From NCBI RefSeq assembly GCF_030403745.1, contig NZ_JAQMWP010000003.1, positions 62,001 to 126,000 on the forward strand: DNA of 64,000 nucleotides. The letters are read 5' to 3'. Under the pieces are notes generated by a model. The model searched no databases. It saw only the letters and a list, made by a program, of their open reading frames with translations, and was not told where the DNA came from. Positions 25,036 through 34,274 of this stretch are shown here, piece after piece. Source of the stretch: Streptomyces sp. S.PB5. Its GTDB lineage: Bacteria > Actinomycetota > Actinomycetes > Streptomycetales > Streptomycetaceae. Each line of letters starts with the position of its first letter. Within the stretch, counting starts at the first letter, position 1. The translations under genes were made by a program, and so were the position numbers.

Positions 25036-25532
25036 ACGGTCAGCGCCTCGAACCCCTCGGCGCGGGCCCGGACCTCCAGCTCGTCGAGCGCGGCCACGGC
25101 GGCGGCAGCGGCCTGCGGATCCGTCTGCGCCAGGCCGCTCTCGGCGAACTCGTCCTCGTCCAGACGCAGTACGTCCGTCCCGTCGGCCGAGCACCACAGG
25201 TCCAGGTCGAGATCCTCGACGACCAGTTCGGCACCGGACCGGACAGCCGGGCGGGTGATGTCGCAGTACCAGCCCTTGAGGGTGCCGTCGGCCGCGCGGA
25301 CCTCCTTCACCGCGTACCAGCGGTCCCGCCAGTAGTGCTCGGTGAAGACGTCCCCGGGCTCGAAGCGGACGAAGCCGAAGTCACGCACACCCTCGCCCGC
25401 CCATGCGGCACGGACCGTGACGTGGTTGCCGTCGTCGGCGAGCAGCTCGGCCGGGTAGCGGATCTTGGTACGGCCCGCCTTGACCAGGACCACCTCCGAC
25501 AAGCCCACGGACTCAGCCGAGTTCGCGGACAT
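25032..25532 (-). CDS. DUF402-domain protein (FomD-like fold)
   Basis: A 166-residue DUF402 protein. Conserved features: VKAGRTKIRYPAELLADDGNHVTVRAAW, FGFVRFEPGDVFTEHYWRDRWYAVKEVRAADGTLKGWYCDITRPA and VEDLDLDLWCSADGTDVLRLDEDEF, whose Asp/Glu cluster (about residues 104-135) forms the two-metal site in FomD and Ntdp-type nucleotide hydrolases. It probably hydrolyses a nucleotide phosphoester. It overlaps the upstream double-GNAT gene by 20 nt, so the two are translationally coupled. Confidence 0.8.
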   Translation of the reverse strand: MSANSAESVGLSEVVLVKAGRTKIRYPAELLADDGNHVTVRAAWAGEGVRDFGFVRFEPGDVFTEHYWRDRWYAVKEVRAADGTLKGWYCDITRPAVRSGAELVVEDLDLDLWCSADGTDVLRLDEDEFAESGLAQTDPQAAAAAVAALDELEVRARAEGFEALTV

Positions 25533-26442
25533 ACCGCACCTCCGTCGCGCAGATCTCGTACCCGAACCACTTGTTGATCGCGATCATCGGGCCGTTCCCG
25601 GTGTCGTTGCCCGTGAACGCCTCCGTGCACCCGGCGGCGCGGGCGCGGTGCAGCGAGTCGTTCTTGGCGAGCTTGGCCAGGCCCTTGCCGCGGTGGGCAC
25701 GGGCCGTGCCGGTCATGGCAGTGCCGTAGCGGGTGCCGCCGTTGGTGCGGGCCAGGCTGAAGGCGGCGGGGCGGCCGTCGACCACGGCGACCGTGGTCAG
25801 CTCGTGGCTGATCAGCGGATGCCGCCAGGTCTCCCGCAGCCAGGCCTCGTAGTCCGTGAACTCGTAGTCGACATCGCTCGGTTCGTCCAGCAGGGTCTCC
25901 GCGTCCAGCTCGAACAGCGGCCGCGGATCGGCCGCGAAGTCGGCACCCGTGCGCAGCTCGACGCCCGGCGGCAGGTCCTGGAGCGGGGGCAGCTCCCCGT
26001 CGGCGAGGTCCAGGCGGAGGAAGTGCGCGGAGCGGCTGCCCCGGTAGCCGTGCCGCTCGGCGAAGGCGCGGTTGCCCGGCTCGTCCAGGACCCAGGCGAA
26101 CAGCCTCGTCGCACCGAGACCCGCCAGGTACTCCTCGGCGGTGCGCACCAGCAGAGCGCCCGCGCCCCGACGGGTCCGCTCCGGGTCCACGTACACATTG
26201 ACGTAGCCCTGCCCGGGCTCCGTGCTGTCGTGCACGAGGCCGACCTGAGCGGTGCCGATCACCTCGCCGTCCTCCTGTGCGAGGAGGGGGCGGTAGCGGG
26301 CGTCGGGGTGCATATGGGCGAGGTCGTAGCCGATGGAGTCCGGGGTGTAGATCATGAAGGGGAGGGCGCGGTCGCGTACGCGGACGAAGTCCTCCAGGTC
26401 GGTGCGGACATCGGGGCGCAGCTCGCGCACGATCACAGTCAT
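25513..26442 (-). CDS. Tandem GNAT acetyltransferase (two domains)
   Basis: A 309-residue protein with two GNAT folds, the arrangement of MshD-like enzymes. The N-terminal domain has VYVDPERTRRGAGALLVRTAEEYLAGLGATRLFAWVLDEPGNRAFAERHGYRG (about residues 96-150), and the C-terminal domain has TAMTGTARAHRGKGLAKLAKNDSLHRARAAGCTEAFTGNDTGNGPMIAINKWFGYE (about 242-298), both with the acetyl-CoA pyrophosphate loop. It is not mycothiol synthase by the residues I can compare, only by layout. Start ATG 26442 is 86 bp from the divergent GntR gene. Substrate unknown. Confidence 0.85.
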   Translation of the reverse strand: MTVIVRELRPDVRTDLEDFVRVRDRALPFMIYTPDSIGYDLAHMHPDARYRPLLAQEDGEVIGTAQVGLVHDSTEPGQGYVNVYVDPERTRRGAGALLVRTAEEYLAGLGATRLFAWVLDEPGNRAFAERHGYRGSRSAHFLRLDLADGELPPLQDLPPGVELRTGADFAADPRPLFELDAETLLDEPSDVDYEFTDYEAWLRETWRHPLISHELTTVAVVDGRPAAFSLARTNGGTRYGTAMTGTARAHRGKGLAKLAKNDSLHRARAAGCTEAFTGNDTGNGPMIAINKWFGYEICATEVRYVRELG

Positions 26443-26528
26443 GTGATCGGACGCTACGGGGGAGAGGCGCCCCGCTGCCTCTCATTTTCCGGTGGGTGTG
26501 GGACAGCGGGTGCGGGACAATCGACAGC

Positions 26529-26897
26529 GTGACCCTGAAGATCGACATCGACGACAGTGCACCGCCGTACGAGCAGGTGCGGGCGCAGATCTCCGAACAG
26601 GCACGGTCGGGAGTGCTGCCGGTGGGGTACCGGCTGCCGACGGTGCGCGGACTGGCCGAGTCCCTGGGGCTGGCCGCGAACACGGTCGCCAAGGCGTACC
26701 GGGCGCTGGAGACCGACGGGGTGATCGAGACACGCGGGCGCAACGGCACGTTCGTGGCGGCCGCCGGCTCGGCCGCGGAGCGGGAGCTGGCGTCGGCGGC
26801 GCAGGCGTACGTCGAGCGGGCGCGGCGGCTCGGACAGACGGAGGCCGATGCGCTGGCGGCGGTCCGGGATGCCCTGCGGGCGGCCTACGGGGACTGA
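26529..26897 (+). CDS. YtrA-subfamily GntR transcriptional regulator
   Basis: A 122-residue GntR protein: winged-helix DNA-binding domain APPYEQVRAQISEQARSGVLPVGYRLPTVRGLAESLGLAANTVAKAYRALETDGVIETRGRNGTFVAA (about residues 9-76), then a short helical dimerisation tail, as in YtrA-type members. These usually control ABC transporter operons; none is adjacent. GTG 26529 is the likely start; the GACAAT 9 bp before could be a -10, giving a leaderless mRNA. From memory, the syntenic S. coelicolor gene is SCO1728, studied as a pleiotropic regulator. Its stop codon abuts a 13-bp tandem repeat array. Confidence 0.85.
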   Translation: MTLKIDIDDSAPPYEQVRAQISEQARSGVLPVGYRLPTVRGLAESLGLAANTVAKAYRALETDGVIETRGRNGTFVAAAGSAAERELASAAQAYVERARRLGQTEADALAAVRDALRAAYGD

Positions 26898-26962
26898 GCA
26901 GTTCAGCGGGGCAGTTCAGCGGGGCAGTTCAGCGGAGGAGATCAGCGGAGGAGTTCAGCCGC
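26898..26962. repeat. Five tandem 13-bp repeats between convergent stop codons
   Basis: Units at 26898, 26911, 26924, 26937 and 26950: GCAGTTCAGCGGG twice, GCAGTTCAGCGGA, GGAGATCAGCGGA, GGAGTTCAGCCGC. The last unit contains the stop codon of the DUF72 gene (26955-26957) and the first begins 1 nt after the GntR stop. Confidence 0.85.
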
Positions 26963-27680
26963 GGAGGATCCTCTCGAAGGTCCGTGCGTTCTCGACCGCC
27001 GCCGCGTTCGGGTCGTTGTTGAAGTACGCGTACACGTCCTCGCCCCCGGCCCAGGTGTCCGTGACCCGCTCCGCCCACGTCTTGAGCGACCGCCTGCCAT
27101 AGCTCGGCCACTCCTTCGCGCGGCCCTCGTGGAAGCGGACGTACCCCCAGTCCGTCGTACGCCACAGGGGGGCGACCGGGCGGGCCCGGACGTCGGCCCA
27201 GCACAGGGCCGCGCCCCGGGACTCCAGCACGCCGCGCACCTCCGGGGTCCACCAGGAGTCGTGCCGGGGCTCCACCGCGACCCGCGTCGAGGGCGGGAAG
27301 CAGGCCAGGCACGCGTCCAGCAGCCCGGTGTCCGCTCGGAGCGTCGGGGGGAGCTGGAGCAGGACCGGGCCCAGGCGGTCGCCCAGGCCCTCGGCGTGGG
27401 TCATCAGACGGTGGACCGGTTCCTCGGGGTCCTTCAGACGCTTGATGTGGGTCAGATAGCGGCTCGCCTTGACCGCGATCACGAAGTCCCCGGGCACCCG
27501 GTCCCGCCAGGCGGCGAAGTTCTCCCGCGACGGCAGCCGGTAGAAGGCGTTGTTGATCTCGACCGTCGGGAAATGCCGCGCGTACTCCTCCAGCCAGAGC
27601 CGCACCGGGCACCCGGCCGGATAGAGGACGCCCCGCCAGTCCTTGTACTGCCACCCCGACGTGCCGACGAACAGGGTCAT
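26955..27680 (-). CDS. DUF72 (YecE-like) TIM-barrel protein
   Basis: A 241-residue DUF72 protein. Hallmarks: TLFVGTSGWQYKDWRGVLYPAG (residues 2-23), VEINNAFYRLPSRENFAAWRDRVPGDFVIAVKASRYLTHIKRLKDPEEPV, LGPVLLQLPPTLRAD, VAVEPRHDSWW, YVRFHEGRAKEWPSYGRRSLKTWAERV and VYAYFNNDPNAAAVENA. The fold is a TIM barrel; the biochemical role is not established. ATG 27680 starts at the family-conserved position, 16 bp after the AAA ATPase stop, so they likely form one transcript. The frame extends 14 codons upstream into the ATPase without a ribosome site. Confidence 0.88.
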   Translation of the reverse strand: MTLFVGTSGWQYKDWRGVLYPAGCPVRLWLEEYARHFPTVEINNAFYRLPSRENFAAWRDRVPGDFVIAVKASRYLTHIKRLKDPEEPVHRLMTHAEGLGDRLGPVLLQLPPTLRADTGLLDACLACFPPSTRVAVEPRHDSWWTPEVRGVLESRGAALCWADVRARPVAPLWRTTDWGYVRFHEGRAKEWPSYGRRSLKTWAERVTDTWAGGEDVYAYFNNDPNAAAVENARTFERILRG

Positions 27681-27696
27681 ACACCCATCAAAACAC

Positions 27697-28791
27697 CTAG
27701 AGGTAAAGCCCTGCGTCCGCACCGCCCCGCGGCTCCGGCAGCGACGTCGGTGACGTGCCCCGGCGCAGCGCGTACAGCTCCGCCAGTGTCGCCCCCTCGC
27801 GGCCCACGCCCTCCTCGGTGCCGAGCCAGTCGACCGCCTCGTGGCGGGTCAGCGGGCCCACCTCGATGCGGGCCAGACAGCGGCCGGGGCGGACGACGGC
27901 GGGGTGGAGCCGCTCCAGGTCCTCGTTGGTGGTGACGCCGACGAGGACATTGCGGCCCTGGCCGAGCAGGCCGTCGGTGAGGTTCAGCAGCCGGGAGAGC
28001 GCCTGGCCCGCCGTGTGCTTGGCCTCGCCGCGGATCAGTTCGTCGCAGTCCTCCAGGAGCAGCAGCCGCCAGCGGCCCTTGCCCGAGGAGTCCTCCTCGC
28101 CGATCGCGATGTCCATCAGATACCCGACGTCGGAGAAGAGCCGCTCGGGGTCCAGCACACAGTCCACCTGGCACCAGTCCCGCCAGGACCGGGCCAGCGT
28201 CCGCAGCGCCGAGGTCTTCCCGGTGCCCGGCGGTCCGTGCAGCAGCAGGAGACGGCCGGCGATGTCCTCCGGGGTCGTGGCCATCAGGCCGGTCATCGCG
28301 TTTGCGACCGGGGCCGTGTAGTTCTGCCGCACCTCGTCCCAGGTGCCCGCGGCGATCTGCCGGGTCGTGCGGTGCGGGCCGCGGCGCGGGGAGTAGTACC
28401 AGAACCCCATGGTCACGTTCTCCGGCTGCGGCTCGGGTTCGTCCGAGGCGCCCTCCGTGGCCTGGTCGAGGATCTTCTGCGCCAGCTCGGCGCTGGTCGC
28501 GGTGACGGTGACGTCGGCGCCGCGGTTCCAGCGGGAGATCAGCAGGGTCCAGCCCTCGCCCTCCGCGAGCGTGGCGCTGCGGTCGTCGTCACGGGCGATG
28601 CGCAGCACACGGGCGTTGTCCGGGAGGAGCGTCGCGCCGGAGCGTACGCGGTCGATGTTCGCCGCATGCGAGTACGGCTGCTCGCCCGTCGCGAAGCGGC
28701 CGAGGAACAGCGCGTCGACGACGTCGGAGGGCGAGTCGCCGTCGTCGACGGTGAGCCGGATCGGCAGAGCGTCGTAAGGGTTCGCAGACAT
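27697..28791 (-). CDS. AAA ATPase with DUF5925-type N-terminal domain
   Basis: A 364-residue protein. The N-terminal 150 residues (YDALPIRLTVDDGDSPSDVVDALFLGRFATGEQPYSHAANIDRVR) form a Streptomyces-type domain of unknown function; an AAA core follows: Walker A LLLLHGPPGTGKTSALR, Walker B RLLLLEDCDELI, sensor-1 LVGVTTNEDLERLHPAVVRPGR with the Arg finger region. A CDC48/spastin-type remodelling activity is likely; the partner is unknown. Start at ATG 28791 (alternative ATG 28800). The DUF72 gene is just downstream, and a GH39-like gene is divergent. Confidence 0.82.
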   Translation of the reverse strand: MSANPYDALPIRLTVDDGDSPSDVVDALFLGRFATGEQPYSHAANIDRVRSGATLLPDNARVLRIARDDDRSATLAEGEGWTLLISRWNRGADVTVTATSAELAQKILDQATEGASDEPEPQPENVTMGFWYYSPRRGPHRTTRQIAAGTWDEVRQNYTAPVANAMTGLMATTPEDIAGRLLLLHGPPGTGKTSALRTLARSWRDWCQVDCVLDPERLFSDVGYLMDIAIGEEDSSGKGRWRLLLLEDCDELIRGEAKHTAGQALSRLLNLTDGLLGQGRNVLVGVTTNEDLERLHPAVVRPGRCLARIEVGPLTRHEAVDWLGTEEGVGREGATLAELYALRRGTSPTSLPEPRGGADAGLYL

Positions 28792-28950
28792 GCTCGCCAT
28801 GATCCGGCACGGGGGCGCCGCATGCACCCGGTTTCCGTAGTGCGTCCGGAGTGTCGGATGAGACCGCTTGTGCGGCGTCCGTCCTGTTACAGAGCTGTAC
28901 ATATCGAAGACCTGCCGCAACCGCCCCTCCCGCGATTACTGTGACCCTTG

Positions 28951-30372
28951 ATGGGACGTCATGGGTGGAATTCGGGGGCACGGCGGTGGCGGCTCACCGC
29001 GCTGCTCGGTGTGGGCGCGGCGGCCTTGGCGCTGGTCGTGACCCTCCTCAACACGCTTCCCGGGAACGGGGCGAGCACCGACGGCACCTCCGCCGACGGC
29101 GGCAAGCCGCACGGCACACCGACGAGCACGCCCGACGCGGAGACCCCCGAGGTGGGCTGGGGCTTCACCCACACCCAGTTCAGTGCCGACGAGGGCGACG
29201 CCACCGCCGTCGAGCGGGTCGAGGGACGGCTCGCGGACGCCGGCGGGCTGCCGCAGAACCAGCACATCATGGGCTGGGGCGCCGACAACCCCGAGCCGGT
29301 CAAGGGGCGTTACGACTTCGAGGACATGGACCGCCGGATCGACTTCATCCGCGCCTCCGGCTCGACCCCGGTCGTCACCCTGTGCTGCGCCCCGGACTGG
29401 ATGAAGGGCGGCGAGTCCGGCGTCGGCAACACCGACTGGAGCCAGTCCGCGCTGGAGACCGCGCCGGAGCCCGCGCACTTCAAGGACTTCGCCGCGCTCG
29501 CCGCGACGGTCGCCAAGCGGTATCCGGACGTACGGCACTTCATCGTCTGGAACGAGTTCAAGGGGTTCTGGAACGACGCCGAGGCCCGCTGGGACTACGA
29601 GGGCTACACGCAGCTGTACAACCTGGTCTACAAGGCGCTGAAGAAGGTCAACCCGGAGATCATGGTCGGCGGTCCGTATCTCGTGATGGACAGCCTCGAC
29701 CCGCGCTCCGAGGACGCCTCGGCGACCTTCAAGGGCCCGTGGGGCGCGATGGACCAGCGGATCCTCGATGCCTTCGACCACTGGAACAAGAACAAGGCCG
29801 GCGCCGACTTCGTGGTCGTCGACGGCTCCAGCTACACCAACGACGACGAGCTGCTGCCCGACGAGTTCGCGGCGACCGACAAGTTCACCGCGGTCAGCCG
29901 GTGGGTGCGCAGGCAGACCGGCGACCTGCCGCTGTGGTGGGCCGAGTACTACGTCGAACCCGCCGACAGCAGGGACGAACGCGAAGGCTGGTCCGAGGAC
30001 CGCCGGGTCGCCGTCCAGGCCGCCGGGATGATGGCGCTCGCCAAGGGCGGCACCACCTCCGCCTTCTACTGGAACCCGGAGAACGAGAAGGGCACGGACT
30101 GCCCGGGCTGCCTGTGGACGCCCACCAGCGGCAAGGACGGCGGGCAGCAGCTGCCGATGTTCGATCTCGTCAGCCGGTTCAGCAAGGCCTTCCCGCCGGG
30201 CAGCGAGTACAAGACGGTCTCCGTCGCCGCCGACGACGTGCCCGACGTCCGCGTCCTCGCCACCGACAGGACGGTCCTGGTGGTCAACACCCTCGACCGG
30301 CAGATCAACGCGAAGATCGACGGGAAGACCTTCGACATGGCGGCCTACGAGGTCAAGTGGCTCACCCGGTGA
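28951..30372 (+). CDS. Membrane-anchored GH39-like glycoside hydrolase
   Basis: A 473-residue extracytoplasmic protein: basic N-terminus, one membrane helix (LTALLGVGAAALALVVTLLNTL, about residues 16-37), a Thr/Gly/Pro stalk, then a (beta/alpha)8 glycosidase domain. The clan GH-A signature HFIVWNEFKGFW carries the likely acid/base Glu (about residue 202), and LPLWWAEYYVEP carries the likely nucleophile Glu (about 333). It resembles GH39 beta-xylosidase-like and PslG-like hydrolases that trim exopolysaccharide during secretion. It converges on the flippase/glycosyltransferase operon with 29 bp between stops. TACTGT at 28937-28942 is a possible -10, giving a leaderless ATG at 28951. Confidence 0.78.
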   Translation: MGRHGWNSGARRWRLTALLGVGAAALALVVTLLNTLPGNGASTDGTSADGGKPHGTPTSTPDAETPEVGWGFTHTQFSADEGDATAVERVEGRLADAGGLPQNQHIMGWGADNPEPVKGRYDFEDMDRRIDFIRASGSTPVVTLCCAPDWMKGGESGVGNTDWSQSALETAPEPAHFKDFAALAATVAKRYPDVRHFIVWNEFKGFWNDAEARWDYEGYTQLYNLVYKALKKVNPEIMVGGPYLVMDSLDPRSEDASATFKGPWGAMDQRILDAFDHWNKNKAGADFVVVDGSSYTNDDELLPDEFAATDKFTAVSRWVRRQTGDLPLWWAEYYVEPADSRDEREGWSEDRRVAVQAAGMMALAKGGTTSAFYWNPENEKGTDCPGCLWTPTSGKDGGQQLPMFDLVSRFSKAFPPGSEYKTVSVAADDVPDVRVLATDRTVLVVNTLDRQINAKIDGKTFDMAAYEVKWLTR

Positions 30373-30401
30373 TCCGGACGAGCCACTGAGACCTCACTTC
30401 A

Positions 30402-33400
30402 TCACTTCATCGTCAGGAACCGCTGCACCAGCGAGGCCAGCAGCACCGCGAGCAGCGGCAGCGAGAACCAGAAGCTGCTCTGCAGCCACCGCAGTTGGCG
30501 CACCCCCGGCCTGACCGCGACCCGGACCACCTCGCGAGCCGTCAGCAGCACGATCAGCGCCAGGGCCGCGAGACCGCCGACCACCGACCACGGCGTCCAG
30601 GTCACCTGCGGTCCGATCGGGCCCGGATCCGCCTTGGGTGCCTTGCCCGCGGGCTGCTCGGCCAGCGCGTACATGGTGACGTCCGTGTTGACGAAGACCT
30701 TCTTCAACTCGGCCCGCTTGTCGAGGTTCTGGATCAGCCGCGGCTCCCAGGACCTGGAGTAGCCGACGTCCATCTCCAGATAGGTCACCTGACTGCGGTT
30801 GATCATCAGATACGAGTTCGGCCCGGCGTCCCTGAGCGCCTTCACCAGACTCGACACCAGGACCGGGTCGGTCGGCGCCAGTGTCGGCAGGTACTCGACC
30901 TTCTCCATGTCACGGGAGCCCCAGGGCATCGCGGGCGTCACGTTGTCGACCGTGTCGTTGCTCAGCCACAGCAGCCGTACCGTCGGATCGTCATGGGCGT
31001 ACACGTACTCCATGGCGGCGACCTCGCCGGGACGGATCCGCTCGAACGGCTCGTTGCCCCAGCGGGCGACCAGGAAGCCGCCCATGAGGAGCAGACCCGC
31101 CATGAGCGCGGCCAGCGGGGCCAGGCTCACCCGGTCCTTGTCGCGCTCCTTCTCCGTGATCCCGGTGCGCGGGAACAGGGCGAGGCCCATCAGCAGGGCC
31201 GCGCCGGGCAGGGCGAACATGAAGACGCGCAGCGCCATCTCACCGCCGTACGACTGCATGCCGAAGCCCAGGAACGGCACGAAGGTCAGGACGAGCAGTG
31301 AGCGCTCCCGGTAGTGGTGGTCGCGGCGGCGCCACCAGCCCCAGCAGGCGAAGGCCATGACCCCGCCGGCCAGGAGCACCCGGGTGTAGAGGACGAGTTT
31401 GTGCGTGGAGCTGCCGCCCTCGATACGGCCGCCGACCGAGGACTGCACATTGCTGCCCACGCCGCCGACCCCGCCGAAGAGTTCGTCGAAGTGGCCGGAC
31501 CAGTACGGCTCGGCCATGAAGCCCACCCACACCGTCACCAGGACGGCGAACAGGATGGGCAGACCGCGCAGTTCGGACTTGCCGATCACGACGAGGGCCG
31601 TCAGCACGCCCAGCATCACGAACGGGGTGAGCTGGTGGGCCGGCACGCTCGCCGCGAACAGCCCTATGACGACCATCAGCAGGACCGCCCGCTGACGGCG
31701 GTTCGTCGGTTCGACCTCCGCCTCGCCCGGTCGCTTCTTGGTCCAGATCACGCGCGGGGCGCGGAAGTAGACCAGCAGGAGCGCCGCGAACACCAGGTAG
31801 AGGAGATAGGTGAAGCCCTGCGGGGAGAAGTAGTCCTGGCCGACCCAGCCGCTGAGCACGAACACCCACAGACCGGTCCACTTGGCCCGCCAGCTCGCCC
31901 GCATATGGCGCACCAGCAGGAACATCGGCGCCAGATAGAGGAGTTGGATGGCCAGCGGCCACCAGCGGATCAGGTCCGTGAAGTCGGTGACCCCGCAGGC
32001 CTGCGCCACGAACGCGGCCGCCGCGAAGAAGCCCGGCCAGCTCCAGCGCGCGTCCAGGTCGGGCACGGCCGACCCGGTGCGGTCGATGTAGTCGAGGAAG
32101 CCCAGATGCTGCCAGGCGGTCGCGAACCGGGGTTCCGTCTCGATCACCGCGGGCAGCGCGTGCAGCGACACCACCGTCGCGAGGAGGGTGATGAGCAGCA
32201 GCGCCTTGTGCTCCCGGCCCAGCCACAGCAACGAGGCGAAGGCCACCGCCAGCAGCGCCGCCCCGACCAGCGTGGGCAGCGGCAGCACGGAGATCAGCCC
32301 GAGCCCGCCCATCTCGTCGAGGTCGGCCTCGCCGAGGCGTAGCGCGGGCACCCAGTACAGCAGCAGCGACGCGGTCAGCAGACAGCCGAGGACCACCCCG
32401 ACCCGGCTCGGCTGCGCCCGCTCCCACCACGACGCCGGTGGCCCCTCGGACCCCGGTGGCCCCTGTTCCCGTACGGCAGTCTCCTTCCGTACGGCGGTCT
32501 CCTCCTGTACGGACTTCTGTACGGACTCCTCTACGGCCTCCCGCTCGCCCTCTCCGCTCAGGTCGAGCGTGTTCTCGAAGGGGGCGTCGACCTCGGTCTC
32601 GGCCGGCCCCAGGGACGCCTCCGTGCCCGGTTCCCGCTCCTCGACCGGCAGGCCCACCTCGGGCAGCTTCGCCCAGGTCGGCCGGTGCGGCGGTTCCTGG
32701 CGGGGGACCGGACGCACCACGGGCATCCCGGTGGGCGGGGTGCCAGGTCCGGGTCGGACGTCCGGACGGCGCTCCAGGTGGTCGAAGTCGACGTGGACGC
32801 CGAGGGCGAGGGTGTCCTGGTCGAGCGCCCAGGCGGGTCCCCGCTTGCGGGGCCGCAGCGGAACGGTGGCCTCGCGCGCCCCCAGGTCGGCGAGGTCGCC
32901 GTCGGGCGCGGCCTCCTCGGGGACGGCACCGGCCGCCGAGGCCCTGACCGTCTTGTACAGCTTGGGGGCGGCGATCGCCACGATCACCGCGAGCGAGGAG
33001 ATCTCGGCGACGCCCGCGCCGGTCAGCCCCATGCGGGGGAGCAGCAGCAGCGTCAGACCGAGCACCAGCGCGCACAACAGGCCCTGCAACCAGGCGAGTC
33101 CGGCGGTGCGGCTCTGCGCGCGCAGTACCGCGAAGTACGTCTCCATGACGACCCGCAGCACCGCGCCGACCGCGAACCAGCGCAGCAGCGGGGTCGCCGC
33201 GTCGGCGTAGCCCGCGCCGAAGACACCGAGGATCCAGGGCGCCCCGAAGAACAGGACCGCGGCGACCGGCAGCATGATGCGGGCCATGCGCTTGAGCGCG
33301 GCCCGGGTGTTGGCGGCGAGCCGGCCCGGGTCGTGGGAGCCCTCGACCGTGAGGGAGGCGCCCATGTTGATGGCGAGCAGATTGACCGTGCCGCCGATCG

Positions 33401-34274
33401 TGGTGGTGATGTAGAAGTACGCGTTGTCCTCGGCGCTGACCTGTGCGGCCACGATCACCGGGACCAGATAGACCACGGCGAGCGAGAACAGGGAGCCGGT
33501 GTAGTCGCCCGCGAGGAAGCGCCCGATCTCCTTCATCGACGGCGGCCGGGCGTGGTCCTCGGTGGCCTCCACATGCCGGGGCACCAGCCGGCGGAACACC
33601 AGCCAGCCCAGCGGCAGCACGGACACCGCGATGGCCGCGACCCACGACACGAAGACGCCCATCGTGGGGATCGCGGCGGCGAACGCGACCAGCAGCACCA
33701 GCTTCACCGCGGAGAACACGGTGTTGCCCACCGGCACCCACAGCGCGCTGCGCAGCCCGGTCAGCACCCCGTCCTGAAGCGTCAGCACCGACCAGGCGAC
33801 GACCGCCAGCACGAAGAACAGGGCGTGCGAGGGGTCGTTGAGGAATCCGTACGACGGCCCCCACAGGCCGAGCGTGAGCAGGAAGACGCCCGCGGCCAGC
33901 GCCACGATCACCGAACTGCCCGCGTACGTACGGAAGATCATCCGGCCGCTGGCCCGGCCCGCGACCGGTATGAAGCGGGCCAGGGCGCCGGTCAGGGTCA
34001 CCGCGGTCAGTCCCGCGAGGAGCTTCATCGCGGCGATCGCGGCGGAGCCCTGGCCGACCGCGGCCTCGGAGTAGTAGCGGGCCGCGACGAGCCAGTAGCC
34101 GAGGCCGAGCACGGCGGAGATCCCCGTGTTCAGCATCAGGGCGTAGGCGTTGCGGAACAGCTGGCTGCCGCCGGGCGAGCGGCCCGTGCCGGGCAGACGG
34201 AACCGGCGCCCCGACCGCTCGGGCGCCTCGGTCGCGGGCTCGGAGGCCTCGGGCGGGCTCTTCGTGTCAGACAC
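30402..34274 (-). CDS. Wzx-like flippase fused to GT-C/polymerase-like membrane domain
   Basis: A 1290-residue polytopic protein in two parts. Residues about 35-440 form a MOP-superfamily (Wzx/RfbX) polysaccharide flippase with 12-14 helices (FRNAYALMLNTGISAVLGLGYWLVAARYYSEAAVGQGSA, IGRFLAGDYTGSLFSLAVVYLVPVIVA). A cytosolic, Pro/Glu-rich linker with repeated ETAVR blocks spans about 450-620. Residues about 625-1290 are a second membrane domain with about 13 helices and large external loops, like oligosaccharide polymerase or GT-C proteins (PDLDARWSWPGFFAAAAFV, GQDYFSPQGFTYLLYL, PAHQLTPFVMLG, YGGEMALRVFMFALPG). GTG 34274 overlaps the deacetylase stop by 8 nt. The pairing suggests flipping and polymerising of one glycan. 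The polymerase reading is inference. Confidence 0.82.
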   Translation of the reverse strand: MSDTKSPPEASEPATEAPERSGRRFRLPGTGRSPGGSQLFRNAYALMLNTGISAVLGLGYWLVAARYYSEAAVGQGSAAIAAMKLLAGLTAVTLTGALARFIPVAGRASGRMIFRTYAGSSVIVALAAGVFLLTLGLWGPSYGFLNDPSHALFFVLAVVAWSVLTLQDGVLTGLRSALWVPVGNTVFSAVKLVLLVAFAAAIPTMGVFVSWVAAIAVSVLPLGWLVFRRLVPRHVEATEDHARPPSMKEIGRFLAGDYTGSLFSLAVVYLVPVIVAAQVSAEDNAYFYITTTIGGTVNLLAINMGASLTVEGSHDPGRLAANTRAALKRMARIMLPVAAVLFFGAPWILGVFGAGYADAATPLLRWFAVGAVLRVVMETYFAVLRAQSRTAGLAWLQGLLCALVLGLTLLLLPRMGLTGAGVAEISSLAVIVAIAAPKLYKTVRASAAGAVPEEAAPDGDLADLGAREATVPLRPRKRGPAWALDQDTLALGVHVDFDHLERRPDVRPGPGTPPTGMPVVRPVPRQEPPHRPTWAKLPEVGLPVEEREPGTEASLGPAETEVDAPFENTLDLSGEGEREAVEESVQKSVQEETAVRKETAVREQGPPGSEGPPASWWERAQPSRVGVVLGCLLTASLLLYWVPALRLGEADLDEMGGLGLISVLPLPTLVGAALLAVAFASLLWLGREHKALLLITLLATVVSLHALPAVIETEPRFATAWQHLGFLDYIDRTGSAVPDLDARWSWPGFFAAAAFVAQACGVTDFTDLIRWWPLAIQLLYLAPMFLLVRHMRASWRAKWTGLWVFVLSGWVGQDYFSPQGFTYLLYLVFAALLLVYFRAPRVIWTKKRPGEAEVEPTNRRQRAVLLMVVIGLFAASVPAHQLTPFVMLGVLTALVVIGKSELRGLPILFAVLVTVWVGFMAEPYWSGHFDELFGGVGGVGSNVQSSVGGRIEGGSSTHKLVLYTRVLLAGGVMAFACWGWWRRRDHHYRERSLLVLTFVPFLGFGMQSYGGEMALRVFMFALPGAALLMGLALFPRTGITEKERDKDRVSLAPLAALMAGLLLMGGFLVARWGNEPFERIRPGEVAAMEYVYAHDDPTVRLLWLSNDTVDNVTPAMPWGSRDMEKVEYLPTLAPTDPVLVSSLVKALRDAGPNSYLMINRSQVTYLEMDVGYSRSWEPRLIQNLDKRAELKKVFVNTDVTMYALAEQPAGKAPKADPGPIGPQVTWTPWSVVGGLAALALIVLLTAREVVRVAVRPGVRQLRWLQSSFWFSLPLLAVLLASLVQRFLTMK

